A DNA stretch of 64,000 nucleotides from DATBSK01 sp964501785 (lineage in GTDB: Bacteria; Actinomycetota; Acidimicrobiia; IMCC26256; PALSA-555): the NCBI GenBank assembly GCA_964501785.1, contig CAZCUD010000005.1:62001-126000 (forward strand), read 5' to 3'. The position numbers were made by a program, and so were the translations under genes. This document shows, one piece after another, positions 57,010 to 64,000 of the stretch. The stretch's first letter is position 1; every line of letters starts with the position of its first letter. The notes below the pieces were generated by a model. The model saw only the letters and a program-made list of their open reading frames with translations. It did no database searches and was not told the origin of the DNA.

Positions 57010-57927
57010 TCAGGAGGCGTCGTGGGCGGGCTCGGCGCAGTCGTGGGACTCGAGCTCGAGGGTGGCGTGCTCGATGCCGAACCGCTCCGCGAGCATCTCC
57101 TTGATCTCCTCGCCCCGGTGCTGCGCCTCGTGGAGCGAGGTCGTGTCGGTGAGCACGACGTGGGCCGAGAGCGCCGCCATGTCGGAGCTCACCTCCCACA
57201 CGTGGAGGTGGTGCACCGTCTCGACGCCGGGCTCCCCACTGATCGCCGCCTCCACGTCGTCGAGGTCGAGCCAGCGGGGCACGCCCTCGAGCAGGACGTT
57301 GAAGGTGTCGCGCAGCAGACCCCAGGTCGAGACGAGCACGAGCGCCGCGATCGCCAGCGAGGCCACCGGGTCGAGCCAGTCGGCGTCGAACAGCAGCACC
57401 CCGACGCCCGCGGCGACCGCGGCGAGCGACCCCGCGGCGTCGGCGGCCATGTGCAAGAACGCGGCACGCAGGTTGAGGCTGCGGCCAGGCACCCGCGCGA
57501 GCACGATCGCGCTGACCACGTTGATCGCGAGGCCGACCGTGGCCACGATGAGCAACCCCAGCCCACGCACGGGCGCGGGGTCCTCGAGCCGCTCGATCGC
57601 CTCGACGACGATCCAGGCGACTGCCGCGATGATGAGCGCGGCGTTGGCCAGCGCGCCGAGCGCCTCGGCGCGCCGGAGCCCGAACGTGCGGCGGGCCGAC
57701 GCGGGTCGCAGCACGAGGGCCTGGGCGACGAGCGCGATCACGAGGCCGGCGACGTCGGTGGACATGTGCGCCGCGTCGGCGAGCAGCGCCAGAGAGTCGA
57801 ACGCGAAGCCGGCGACGACCTGGACGACGAGGTAGCCCGCGTTCGCGACGAGCACGACCACCAACGTCCGACGCACCACCTCGGCGGGCGCCGCGTGGGC
57901 GTGGGTGTGATCGTGAGCGCGGCTCAC
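57010..57927 (-). CDS. cation diffusion facilitator (zinc exporter, CzcD/ZitB-like)
   Basis: 305 aa. Histidine-rich start AHDHTHAHAAP, six membrane helices, the metal site HMSTDVAGLVIAL (His/Asp of helix 2, with DAAHM) and HMAADAAGSLAAV (helix 5), then a cytoplasmic domain with VETVHHLHVWEVSSDM and HLVLTDT-like strands. It exports Zn(II) or a similar ion by proton exchange. Convergent with znuCB. GTG start, TACAGT 6 nt upstream (57934-57939). Confidence 0.92.
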   Translation of the reverse strand: MSRAHDHTHAHAAPAEVVRRTLVVVLVANAGYLVVQVVAGFAFDSLALLADAAHMSTDVAGLVIALVAQALVLRPASARRTFGLRRAEALGALANAALIIAAVAWIVVEAIERLEDPAPVRGLGLLIVATVGLAINVVSAIVLARVPGRSLNLRAAFLHMAADAAGSLAAVAAGVGVLLFDADWLDPVASLAIAALVLVSTWGLLRDTFNVLLEGVPRWLDLDDVEAAISGEPGVETVHHLHVWEVSSDMAALSAHVVLTDTTSLHEAQHRGEEIKEMLAERFGIEHATLELESHDCAEPAHDAS

Positions 57928-57933
57928 GCGCGC

Positions 57934-57939
57934 ACTGTA
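57934..57939 (-). promoter_or_regulatory. -10 box (TACAGT) of the CDF gene
   Basis: Six nt upstream of the GTG at 57927; leaderless geometry. Confidence 0.5.
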
Positions 57940-57952
57940 CCCAGGGCCTCGG

Positions 57953-59038
57953 TCAGCAGACCGCGGCGACCGACGGGTACGGGTTCACCGCCGATCCCCC
58001 GCCGGGATGGATCTCGAAGTGGGTGTGCGGGGCCGTGTAGCGCGCGTCGCCGGTGTTGCCGACGTACCCGATCACCTCGCCCTGCGACACGCGGCGCGGT
58101 CCACCCTCGTATCCGGAGAGGTGGAAGTAGTAGTAGAGGTTGCCGTCGTCGCCCTGGAGGTACGCGCCCATCCCCGACGTGCCGCCCTCCCGGAAGTTGA
58201 CCGACCCCGAGACGACCGCGACGTTCGGCGTGCCCTGCGCGGCCATGAGGTCGACGCCCTGGTGGGGCCCCTGGTGGCGCGGGAAGCCCCACGAGTCGAT
58301 GAACGACACCGCGCCCTGGATCGGGCACACGATCCCGGTCGACACGTACGCCCCGGAGTAGTCCTTGCCGTTGTCACGGTTGCTCGCGCTGCGGGCGGCC
58401 TCGGCCGCGAGCTCTCGGGCCCGCTGCGCCTCCTCCTCGCGCCGCAGCTGCTCCTCGAGGACCTCGAGCGCGTTCTGGGCCTCCTGGAGCTGGGCCTGCA
58501 CGGTGGCCTGCTCCTCCTCGACCTGCGCGACGAGCTCCTCCTGCTCGATGCGCTGGCGCTCGAGGGCGTCCTGCTCGCGCGCGAGGTCGTCGTTCAGCTC
58601 GGCCAAGCGGTCGACCTCCGCGTCTTCACGCGCCTTGGTGTGCGCGAGGAGCTTCTCGCGCCGGATCTCGTCGAGCGGGTCGCCGCCCTCGATGTAGAGC
58701 TGGCCCGCGGCGAGCGTGTCGCGCCCGACGTAGGCCTCGACCGCGCGCTTCCGGGCCAGCACGCGGAGGCGCCCCGCCTCCTCCTTGCCCGCGGCGATGC
58801 GGGCTTTGCGGTCGTCGATCTCGAGGCCGAGCTGCTCGAGCCGACCGATCGCCTCCTCGTAGCGGGCCGCGGCCGCGTCGGCCGACCGCTGCGCCTCGGC
58901 GACCGTCGCCCGGGCGTCGTCGATCGGCGCGGCCTGGGCCGCAGGTGCGACGCGCGCGACCAGAGCCGTGGCGAGCATCGCCACGACCAGGACCACCAGC
59001 CCGACCACCCGGGCACCACGACACGACAGCAACCTCAT
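57953..59038 (-). CDS. coiled-coil M23 metallopeptidase (EnvC-like)
   Basis: 361 aa from the ATG at 59038. Signal peptide ends VAPAAQAA. About residues 38-215 are a long coiled coil (IGRLEQLGLEIDDRKARIAA, EELVAQVEEEQATVQAQLQE). The LytM domain has HQGVDLMAAQGTP (zinc His/Asp) and HTHFEIHPGG (catalytic HxH), both intact. It cleaves peptidoglycan cross-links or, like EnvC, controls an amidase. Function in division or growth is inferred from the layout. Nothing clearly marks the promoter. Confidence 0.9.
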   Translation of the reverse strand: MRLLSCRGARVVGLVVLVVAMLATALVARVAPAAQAAPIDDARATVAEAQRSADAAAARYEEAIGRLEQLGLEIDDRKARIAAGKEEAGRLRVLARKRAVEAYVGRDTLAAGQLYIEGGDPLDEIRREKLLAHTKAREDAEVDRLAELNDDLAREQDALERQRIEQEELVAQVEEEQATVQAQLQEAQNALEVLEEQLRREEEAQRARELAAEAARSASNRDNGKDYSGAYVSTGIVCPIQGAVSFIDSWGFPRHQGPHQGVDLMAAQGTPNVAVVSGSVNFREGGTSGMGAYLQGDDGNLYYYFHLSGYEGGPRRVSQGEVIGYVGNTGDARYTAPHTHFEIHPGGGSAVNPYPSVAAVC

Positions 59039-59130
59039 GCTCAACACCCCGGACGCGACGGGAGACACCGTCTGGGTCCGGGGACCCGGCCAGGCTACGC
59101 GGGCCGCCGGGGCGCCACAACGCACGCCGA

Positions 59131-59136
59131 TACCCT
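59131..59136 (+). promoter_or_regulatory. -10 box (TACCCT) of the SDR gene
   Basis: Six nt upstream of the GTG at 59143; leaderless geometry. Confidence 0.5.
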
Positions 59137-59142
59137 GCGCCC

Positions 59143-59916
59143 GTGCGGCTGGATGGCGAGCGAGCGCTCGTGACCGGGTCGACCTCGGGGATCGGCAAGG
59201 CGGTGGCGGTCGCGTTCGCCCGCGAGGGCGCTCGGGTCGCGGTCCACGGGCGTGACGAGGGGCGCGGGGCCGCCGTCGTCGAGATGATCTCCGGGGCTGG
59301 CGGTCACGCGGCCTTCTGCCCCGCCGACCTGGGCACCGAGGCCGCGTGCGAGCAGCTCGTGGCCGACGCCGTCGAGCGGCTCGGCGGCCTGACGGTCCTG
59401 GTCAACAACGCGGTCGCCGCCGTGGTCGACGGACACGACTCGTCGGTCGCGGAGATGGACACCGCGGTCTGGGAGGCGACGCTGCGGGTCAACGTGACCG
59501 CACCGATGTGGCTGAGCCGCGCCGCGATCCCTCACCTCCGCGCGGCCGGTCACGGCTCGATCATCAACGTCTCGTCGCGCCAGGGAGAGCGGCCCAGCGC
59601 CGGACTCGCCGCGTACGCGACGAGCAAGGGCGCGCTCAACGCGCTGACGCGCGCGATCGCCGTCGAAGAGGCCGAGCACGGGATCCGCTGCACGACGATC
59701 AGCCCCGGCTACGTCTTCAACGAGCGCCGCGACGCCGACATGACCGACGCCCGGCGCGCTCGCCTCGCCGCGATGCACCTGACCCGGCTCGGCGAGGCCG
59801 ACGACGTGGCGCACGCGGCCGTGTACCTCGCGAGCCGCGAGTCGGAGTTCCTCACCGGCGTGAACCTCCAGCTCGACGGCGGCGGGAGCATCGCCCGGGC
59901 GTCGTCGCTCGGCTAG
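59143..59916 (+). CDS. short-chain dehydrogenase/reductase
   Basis: 257 aa from the GTG at 59143. NAD(P) motif VTGSTSGIGKAVAVAFAREG, NNAVAAVVDG for the NNAG box, serine in INVSSRQGE, catalytic YATSK, and SPGYVFNE after it. GRDEGRGAAV behind the second strand slightly favours NADP. Classical SDR; substrate unknown. The next gene, an isomerase-like protein, starts 3 nt later, so they share a pathway. Confidence 0.93.
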   Translation: MRLDGERALVTGSTSGIGKAVAVAFAREGARVAVHGRDEGRGAAVVEMISGAGGHAAFCPADLGTEAACEQLVADAVERLGGLTVLVNNAVAAVVDGHDSSVAEMDTAVWEATLRVNVTAPMWLSRAAIPHLRAAGHGSIINVSSRQGERPSAGLAAYATSKGALNALTRAIAVEEAEHGIRCTTISPGYVFNERRDADMTDARRARLAAMHLTRLGEADDVAHAAVYLASRESEFLTGVNLQLDGGGSIARASSLG

Positions 59917-59919
59917 ATC

Positions 59920-60726
59920 GTGCATTCCCGTGTGTCGCTCTCGGCGATCTCGACGTTCCAGTGGGACCTCGACGCCGACGTCGCGTTCTACGAGCGGGCC
60001 GGCATCACCGCGATCGGCGCGTCGCTCGCCAAGCTCGAGGCTGCGGGCCTGGACTCCGGCGCGCGCCGCCTGCGCGACGCCGGCCTGCGCGTCACCAACC
60101 TCATCGGGATCGGGCCGTTCCGCCTCGACGACCCGGCACAGTGGCCCGAGCAACGGGTCCGGGTCGGGCGGGCGCTCGACGCCGCGGAGGCCGTCGCGGC
60201 GGAGTGCATGATCCTCACCACCGGACCGGCCGGCCCGCTGACGTGGGAGGACGCCGCCGACGCGCTCGAGGAGGCGCTCGGCCCGGTGCTCGAGGACGCC
60301 GCTCGGCGCGGCGTTCCGTTCGGGCTCGAGCACACCAACTCGTTGCGGGTCGACGTGGGCTTCGTCCACACGCTGGCCGACGCCGTCGACCTGGCGCGTC
60401 GGCTCGACATCGGGGTGTGCGTCGAGACCAACGCGTGCTGGGCCGAGCGCGGGCTCGGCCCGACGATCGCGGCGGGCGTCGACACCTTCCGGATCGTGCA
60501 GGTGAGCGACTTCGCGATCGGCACGCTGTCGACGCCGAACCGGCTGGTGCCCGGCGACGGCGACATCCCGCTCGATCGGATCCTCGGACAGATCCTGGCC
60601 GCGGGGTACGAGGGCTGCTTCGACCTCGAGCTGATCGGCCCGCGCATCGACGAGGAGGGCTACGAGTCGGCCTGCACCCGCGCCGTCGCCGCCCTCGGCG
60701 ACCTCCTCACCGACCTCGACGCCTGA
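59920..60726 (+). CDS. sugar phosphate isomerase/epimerase-like TIM-barrel protein
   Basis: 268 aa, GTG start. Xylose-isomerase-like barrel: ISTFQWDLDADVAFYERAGI at the N-terminus, GLEHTNSLRVDVG with a metal Glu, CVETNACWAERGL, and VQVSDFAIGT, plus FDLELIGPRIDEEGY near the end. These acidic and His positions fit a divalent-metal site. Co-transcribed with the SDR. Likely a small-molecule isomerase or epimerase; substrate unknown. Confidence 0.85.
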   Translation: MHSRVSLSAISTFQWDLDADVAFYERAGITAIGASLAKLEAAGLDSGARRLRDAGLRVTNLIGIGPFRLDDPAQWPEQRVRVGRALDAAEAVAAECMILTTGPAGPLTWEDAADALEEALGPVLEDAARRGVPFGLEHTNSLRVDVGFVHTLADAVDLARRLDIGVCVETNACWAERGLGPTIAAGVDTFRIVQVSDFAIGTLSTPNRLVPGDGDIPLDRILGQILAAGYEGCFDLELIGPRIDEEGYESACTRAVAALGDLLTDLDA

Positions 60727-60756
60727 GCCGGCGCCGCACCCACTTCCCTCGCCCCA

Positions 60757-60809
60757 CCGTTTCGGCGTCAGCAGACCCGCGTGTGACCGGTCTGCTGACG
60801 CCGAAACGG
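60757..60809. terminator. hairpin repeat family 1, copy 2, between convergent genes
   Basis: Arms 60757-60777 and 60789-60809 are perfect complements over 21 bp (core GGCGTCAGCAGACC with GGTCTGCTGACGCC) around an 11-nt loop. It shares the arm sequence with 26110-26160. It sits between two convergent stops. Confidence 0.7.
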
Positions 60810-61418
60810 TCAGGGGGGCGGACCCCAGGGGCGGCGCTCGGCGGGCCACTCGGGGATCGGGGCGCCCTCGACGGCGGCGACGGAGTCCCAGAGCCAGTCG
60901 GGGAAGCTCGCCACGCCGTTGGGGCCCACCAGGAGCTGCACGACCCACGCGCGCGCGAGCGGTCGCCCGGTCGCCGCCTCGACGAGGCGCTGCTCGATCA
61001 GCGCCGACTTCCCCCGTCGTGCCCGCCAGGCGGTCGCACCGACGTACTGCTCGTGCATCCAGCCCTCGGTGTCGTACTGCACGTGCAGCTCGCGGACCAC
61101 CACCGTGCTGCTCGAGCGACGGACGAAGCGCACCCAGTCGGGTGCGAGGTGCGCGGCGACGTAGGCGATCCGCAGCTCGTTGAACATCCGCACCGGAGCG
61201 GTGTTGTTGAGGTGGTCCTGGTAGCGATCCTCGTCGGCGGGTCGCACCTCGATGTCGAACACGGCACGAAAGCCCTCGGCGCGCAGCGCGTCGACCCCGG
61301 CCGACGGCACCGGGTCGCCTCGCCGCACGCCGTCGCAGGGCCACTCGTCGCTCCAGTCGGCGGACGCGCCACGGCGTCGCTCGTTGCGGGTCGGGCTCGC
61401 CACCGGATCCTCGGTCAC
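60810..61418 (-). CDS. hotdog/thioesterase-like protein
   Basis: 202 aa from the GTG at 61418, overlapping the upstream SDR stop as GTGA. FDIEVRPADEDRYQDHLNNT, given as FDIEVRPADEDRYQDH, then APVRMFNELRIAYVAAHLAP, TVVVRELHVQYDTEGWMHEQ and RGKSALIEQRLVEAATGRPL look like an acyl-CoA/4-hydroxybenzoyl-CoA thioesterase hotdog fold. The N-terminus is Asp/Ser/Arg-rich and may be partly disordered. Substrate unknown; coupled to an SDR, so an acyl intermediate is plausible. Confidence 0.7.
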   Translation of the reverse strand: MTEDPVASPTRNERRRGASADWSDEWPCDGVRRGDPVPSAGVDALRAEGFRAVFDIEVRPADEDRYQDHLNNTAPVRMFNELRIAYVAAHLAPDWVRFVRRSSSTVVVRELHVQYDTEGWMHEQYVGATAWRARRGKSALIEQRLVEAATGRPLARAWVVQLLVGPNGVASFPDWLWDSVAAVEGAPIPEWPAERRPWGPPP

Positions 61419-62200
61419 GACCAGAGGAAGTTGCCGCCGTCGACCATGAAGGTGTGGCCGGTGACGAAGCGGCACGCGTCGCTGCACAGGAACAGGGCGA
61501 TCGGCCCGATGTCGAGCTCGGGGTCGCCGTTGCGATGCATCGGGCAGGTGCGCATGAACTCCTCGTAGTGCTCGCTGCCGACCGCACGCGGCGGTGCCGC
61601 GGCCGGGGCGATCACGTTCACGATGATCCCGTCGGCCGCCCACTCCCTCGCCGCGGTGCGCGACAACCCCCGGATCGCCTCCTTCGACGCGTTGTACGCG
61701 CCGAACCCCTCGCCGCCGACGCGCCCCATCGACGACCCGAAGTTGACGATGCGCCCCCAGCCCGCGGCCTTCATGTGCGGGTAGACGGCCTGCATCGCCC
61801 AGAGCGTGCCCAGCACACCCGAGCGGTAGAAGACGTCGACGTCGTCGGCCGACACCTCGGCGACCGGGGCGTTCGCTCGGAACGTCTGCGCGTTGTTGAC
61901 GATCCCGTCGACGCGCCCGAACGCCTCGACGGTCCGGGCCACCATGGCGTCGATCTGCTCACGCTGCTGGATGTCGACCTCGACGCCGAGGTTCGGCGCG
62001 CCGAGCTCGGTGAGCTCGTCGCACGTGCGACCCATCTTCTCGGCGTTCCACTCGGCGACGACCACCGACGCGCCGCCCTTGGCGAGGTGATGCGCCACGC
62101 CCCGCCCCACGCCCTGCCCCGAGCCGGTGACGATGATCACCCGACCCTCGACCGAGTGCATCGCCTTCGTCGCCGCGGCGTCCACCTCGGGGTGCATCAT
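61415..62200 (-). CDS. short-chain dehydrogenase/reductase
   Basis: 261 aa from the ATG at 62200 (AGAGGAG 9 nt upstream; the next codon is also ATG). VTGSGQGVGRGVAHHLAKGG, NNAQTFRANAP, NFGSSMGRVGGEG, and catalytic YNASK. After it comes the Pro-rich APAAAPPRAVGSEHYEEFM and TGHTFMVDGGNFLWS, the usual SDR C-terminus. Translationally coupled to the hotdog protein. Likely part of an aromatic or acyl-CoA conversion; not determined. Confidence 0.93.
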   Translation of the reverse strand: MMHPEVDAAATKAMHSVEGRVIIVTGSGQGVGRGVAHHLAKGGASVVVAEWNAEKMGRTCDELTELGAPNLGVEVDIQQREQIDAMVARTVEAFGRVDGIVNNAQTFRANAPVAEVSADDVDVFYRSGVLGTLWAMQAVYPHMKAAGWGRIVNFGSSMGRVGGEGFGAYNASKEAIRGLSRTAAREWAADGIIVNVIAPAAAPPRAVGSEHYEEFMRTCPMHRNGDPELDIGPIALFLCSDACRFVTGHTFMVDGGNFLWS

Positions 62201-62238
62201 CGTCGACCGCTCCTCTCCCGGATCACGGCCGCGCAACC

Positions 62239-62244
62239 TATCCT
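62239..62244 (+). promoter_or_regulatory. -10 box (TATCCT) of the HIT gene
   Basis: Fourteen nt upstream of the ATG at 62259, giving a very short leader. Confidence 0.4.
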
Positions 62245-62258
62245 TCGACCCGATCACC

Positions 62259-62684
62259 ATGCCGACGCTGTTCACGAAAATCATCGACGGCGAGCTGCCG
62301 GGCACCTTTGTGTGGAAGGACGACGAGGTCGTCGCGTTCCTCTCGATCCAGCCGGTGCAGCCGGGCCACACGCTCGTGGTGCCGCGCGCGGAGATCGACC
62401 ACTGGATCGACCTGGAGCCACCGCTGCTGCACCGCGTGACCACCGTCGCCCAGACGATCGCACGCGCGCAGCAGTCGACCTACGAGCCCCACAAGGTCGG
62501 GCTGCTGGTCGCCGGGCTCGAGGTGCCCCACGTCCACCTGCACGTGATCCCGCTCGTGCACGGCGAGATCGACCTGCACCTCGACCGGGCGACCCAGGCC
62601 ACGCCCGAGCAGCTCGCCGTCGAGGCCGAGCGGATCCGCGCCGCGCTCCGCGACCAGGGCGCCGACGGCGTCAGCGACTCGTAG
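62259..62684 (+). CDS. HIT-family hydrolase
   Basis: 141 aa. TLFTKIIDGELPGTFVWKDD, FLSIQPVQPGHTLVVPRAEI and the catalytic triad HVHLHVIP are intact. Family members hydrolyse nucleotide phosphoramidates and AMP conjugates. Ends 6 bp before the convergent ABC permease. Cytoplasmic. Confidence 0.93.
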   Translation: MPTLFTKIIDGELPGTFVWKDDEVVAFLSIQPVQPGHTLVVPRAEIDHWIDLEPPLLHRVTTVAQTIARAQQSTYEPHKVGLLVAGLEVPHVHLHVIPLVHGEIDLHLDRATQATPEQLAVEAERIRAALRDQGADGVSDS

Positions 62685-62690
62685 TCCCGC

Positions 62691-63638
62691 TCAGTCCTCG
62701 ACCGGCATCACGATCGCGCGGGGAGCGGCGACCTCGCCCTGGCCGCTGCGGCGCTCGCGGATCCGCTGGAACAGCGTCCCGCTCGCGAGCAGGGCGACGC
62801 TCACGATCAGCACCATCGTCGCGAGCACGTTGATCTGCGGCGGCAGCGCGCGCTGGCGAGCGCCGTAGATGTAGAGCGGGAACGTCACGTCGTCGGGGCT
62901 CGAGTTGAAGAGCGTGATGATGAAGTCGTCGAGCGACAGCGCGAACGAGAGCAGCGCGGCGGCGAGGATGCCCGGCAGCATCAACGGCAGCGTCACCCGC
63001 AGGAAGACGCGCATCGGCCCGGCACCCAGGTCGGCCGCTGCCTCCTCGAGCGACCAGTCGAAGCCCCGCAGGCGCGCCTTGATGGTGAGCGCGACGAAGC
63101 TCACGCAGAACATCACGTGGGCGATGATGATCGTGGCCTCGCCGAGCGTCTGGGGCACCGGCGGCGGGTACACCTGGAGGATGAAGAGGCTGCCCAGCGA
63201 CGCACCGAGCACGATCTCGGGCGTGGTGAGCGGCAGCACCAAGAGCATGTTCACCGCGCCGCTGCCGCGGAAGCGGTAGCGCGTCAGCGACAGCGAGACG
63301 AGGGCGCCGAACACGATGGCGACCGCGGTCGCGATGGCGGCGATCTTCAGGCTGAACACGAACGCGTCGACCAGTGCCGGGACGGCGAACGGATCGGCCC
63401 AGTTGTCGAGCGTGAAGCTCTGCCAGACGAGGTTGAAGCGTCCCTTCGGCGCGTTGAAGCTGAAGAGGATGATGACGAAGATCGGGATGAAGAGGTAGAG
63501 GAGCGCGAGGCCGGCGTAGACGTTCAGCAACCTCGAGCCGAGGCGCCGGAGCCACGGCGGCGGGAAGACGCGCTCCATCTCGGGCTCGGGCGCGCTCGCC
63601 GTGGGCGGCGGCGGTGCAGGCGGTGCGACCGCGGTCAT
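62691..63638 (-). CDS. potC: polyamine-type ABC transporter permease (PotC-like)
   Basis: 315 aa. A Pro/Ala-rich N-terminus precedes six membrane helices. The EAA loop is LEEAAADLGAGPMRVFLRVT, and DDFIITLFNSSPDDVTFPLY matches the PotC region of spermidine/putrescine importers. It starts 13 nt after the upstream permease. The substrate is assigned only by family resemblance. Confidence 0.88.
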   Translation of the reverse strand: MTAVAPPAPPPPTASAPEPEMERVFPPPWLRRLGSRLLNVYAGLALLYLFIPIFVIILFSFNAPKGRFNLVWQSFTLDNWADPFAVPALVDAFVFSLKIAAIATAVAIVFGALVSLSLTRYRFRGSGAVNMLLVLPLTTPEIVLGASLGSLFILQVYPPPVPQTLGEATIIIAHVMFCVSFVALTIKARLRGFDWSLEEAAADLGAGPMRVFLRVTLPLMLPGILAAALLSFALSLDDFIITLFNSSPDDVTFPLYIYGARQRALPPQINVLATMVLIVSVALLASGTLFQRIRERRSGQGEVAAPRAIVMPVED

Positions 63639-63651
63639 CCGACCTGGCCCC

Positions 63652-64000
63652 TCATCCGGTCAGCTCCTCGGTGCCGAGGAACTTGGCGTAGACGAAGACG
63701 AAGAACGTGATGATCACCATGAGGGTGATCGACAGGGCGGCCGCGGTGGGGTAGTCGAGCTGCACCAGGAACTGGTTCTGCACGACGTTGCCGATCATGG
63801 CCGTCTGCGGGCTTCCCAGGAACTGGGCGTTGATGAAGTCGCCCGATGCCGGGATGAACGTGAGCAGGCTCCCCGCGAACACGCCCGGCAGGGACAGTGG
63901 GAGGACGACCTTGCGGAACGCCCGCGCCGGCGTCGAGTAGAGGTCCTGAGCTGCCGACACCAGGTTGCGGTCGATCTTCTCGAGGCTGACGTAGATCGGG
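63652..64000 (-). CDS. potB: polyamine-type ABC transporter permease (PotB-like), C-terminal part
   Basis: The reading frame enters from beyond the window (PIYVSLEKIDRNLVSAAQDL at the edge) and stops at 63652. The EAA motif (AAQDLYSTPARAFRKVVLPL) and PASGDFINAQFLGSPQT match PotB. The ATPase and binding protein must lie beyond 64000. Partner of the following PotC-like gene. Confidence 0.88.
   Translation of the reverse strand, partial: PIYVSLEKIDRNLVSAAQDLYSTPARAFRKVVLPLSLPGVFAGSLLTFIPASGDFINAQFLGSPQTAMIGNVVQNQFLVQLDYPTAAALSITLMVIITFFVFVYAKFLGTEELTG

Noticed and set aside
1..64000. tRNA, rRNA and CRISPR arrays
   Set aside because: No TpsiC-arm/cloverleaf pattern, no rRNA conserved cores and no regularly spaced repeats were seen on reading; a covariance scan would be decisive.

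Overview
The window is very GC-rich, densely coded bacterial chromosome, apparently from an actinobacterium. The evidence is the conserved mshA-like/ybjN/proC/excisionase-type HTH neighbourhood, the rex-met8-hemA-hemC-hemD order, and many genes with a TANNNT -10 box only 6-7 nt before an ATG or GTG (leaderless transcripts). The split cytochrome b and the absence of a typical qcrCAB set point to a deep lineage such as Acidimicrobiia; that placement is inference. I see no rRNA, tRNA, CRISPR array, transposase or phage gene.

Region by region. 1-4100: end of a FUSC-type membrane protein and a giant secreted repeat protein. 4.2-11.6 kb: a menaquinone/geranylgeranyl reductase-like gene diverging from an eight-gene respiratory operon (5-TM protein, dicluster ferredoxin, b6-type cytochrome b, subunit IV-type cytochrome b, Rieske protein, two-heme cytochrome c, 3-TM protein, 53-aa membrane protein). 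11.6-26 kb: mostly accessory metabolism and envelope genes (glutamate decarboxylase, arylsulfatase, MalT-like regulator, MFS exporter, a PAP2/kinase-like/LPG-synthase fusion, a phosphodiesterase). 26-36.4 kb: heme biosynthesis under Rex (rex, met8, hemA, hemC, cobA-hemD, then hemB, hemL), interrupted by an opposite-strand LuxR-type ATPase regulator that carries a frameshift.

36.4-45 kb: an AMP-forming ligase, a 670-bp non-coding block with 46-bp repeats and hairpins, SAM hydrolase, HTH, proC, ybjN, mshA-like glycosyltransferase, XRE regulator and an RsiG-like protein with two c-di-GMP-type motifs. 45-48.4 kb: methyltransferase, MoaD, LON-domain and SirB1-like proteins and a Zur/Fur regulator. 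48.4-54.3 kb: a copper/thiol-redox module (DsbA-like, DsbB, CopC-CopD-YtkA, zinc anti-sigma, ECF sigma, two further secreted proteins). 54.3-57.9 kb: zinc import (znuA, znuCB) around a Zur-type box, plus a CDF exporter. 58-64 kb: an M23 peptidase, two SDRs, a TIM-barrel isomerase-like protein, a hotdog protein, a HIT protein and the start of a PotBC-type ABC transporter that runs off the window.

Themes: respiratory quinol oxidation, heme supply sensed through NADH (Rex), envelope copper and thiol handling under an ECF sigma/anti-sigma pair, and zinc homeostasis. Several convergent gene pairs are separated by hairpins, two families of which occur twice in the window.
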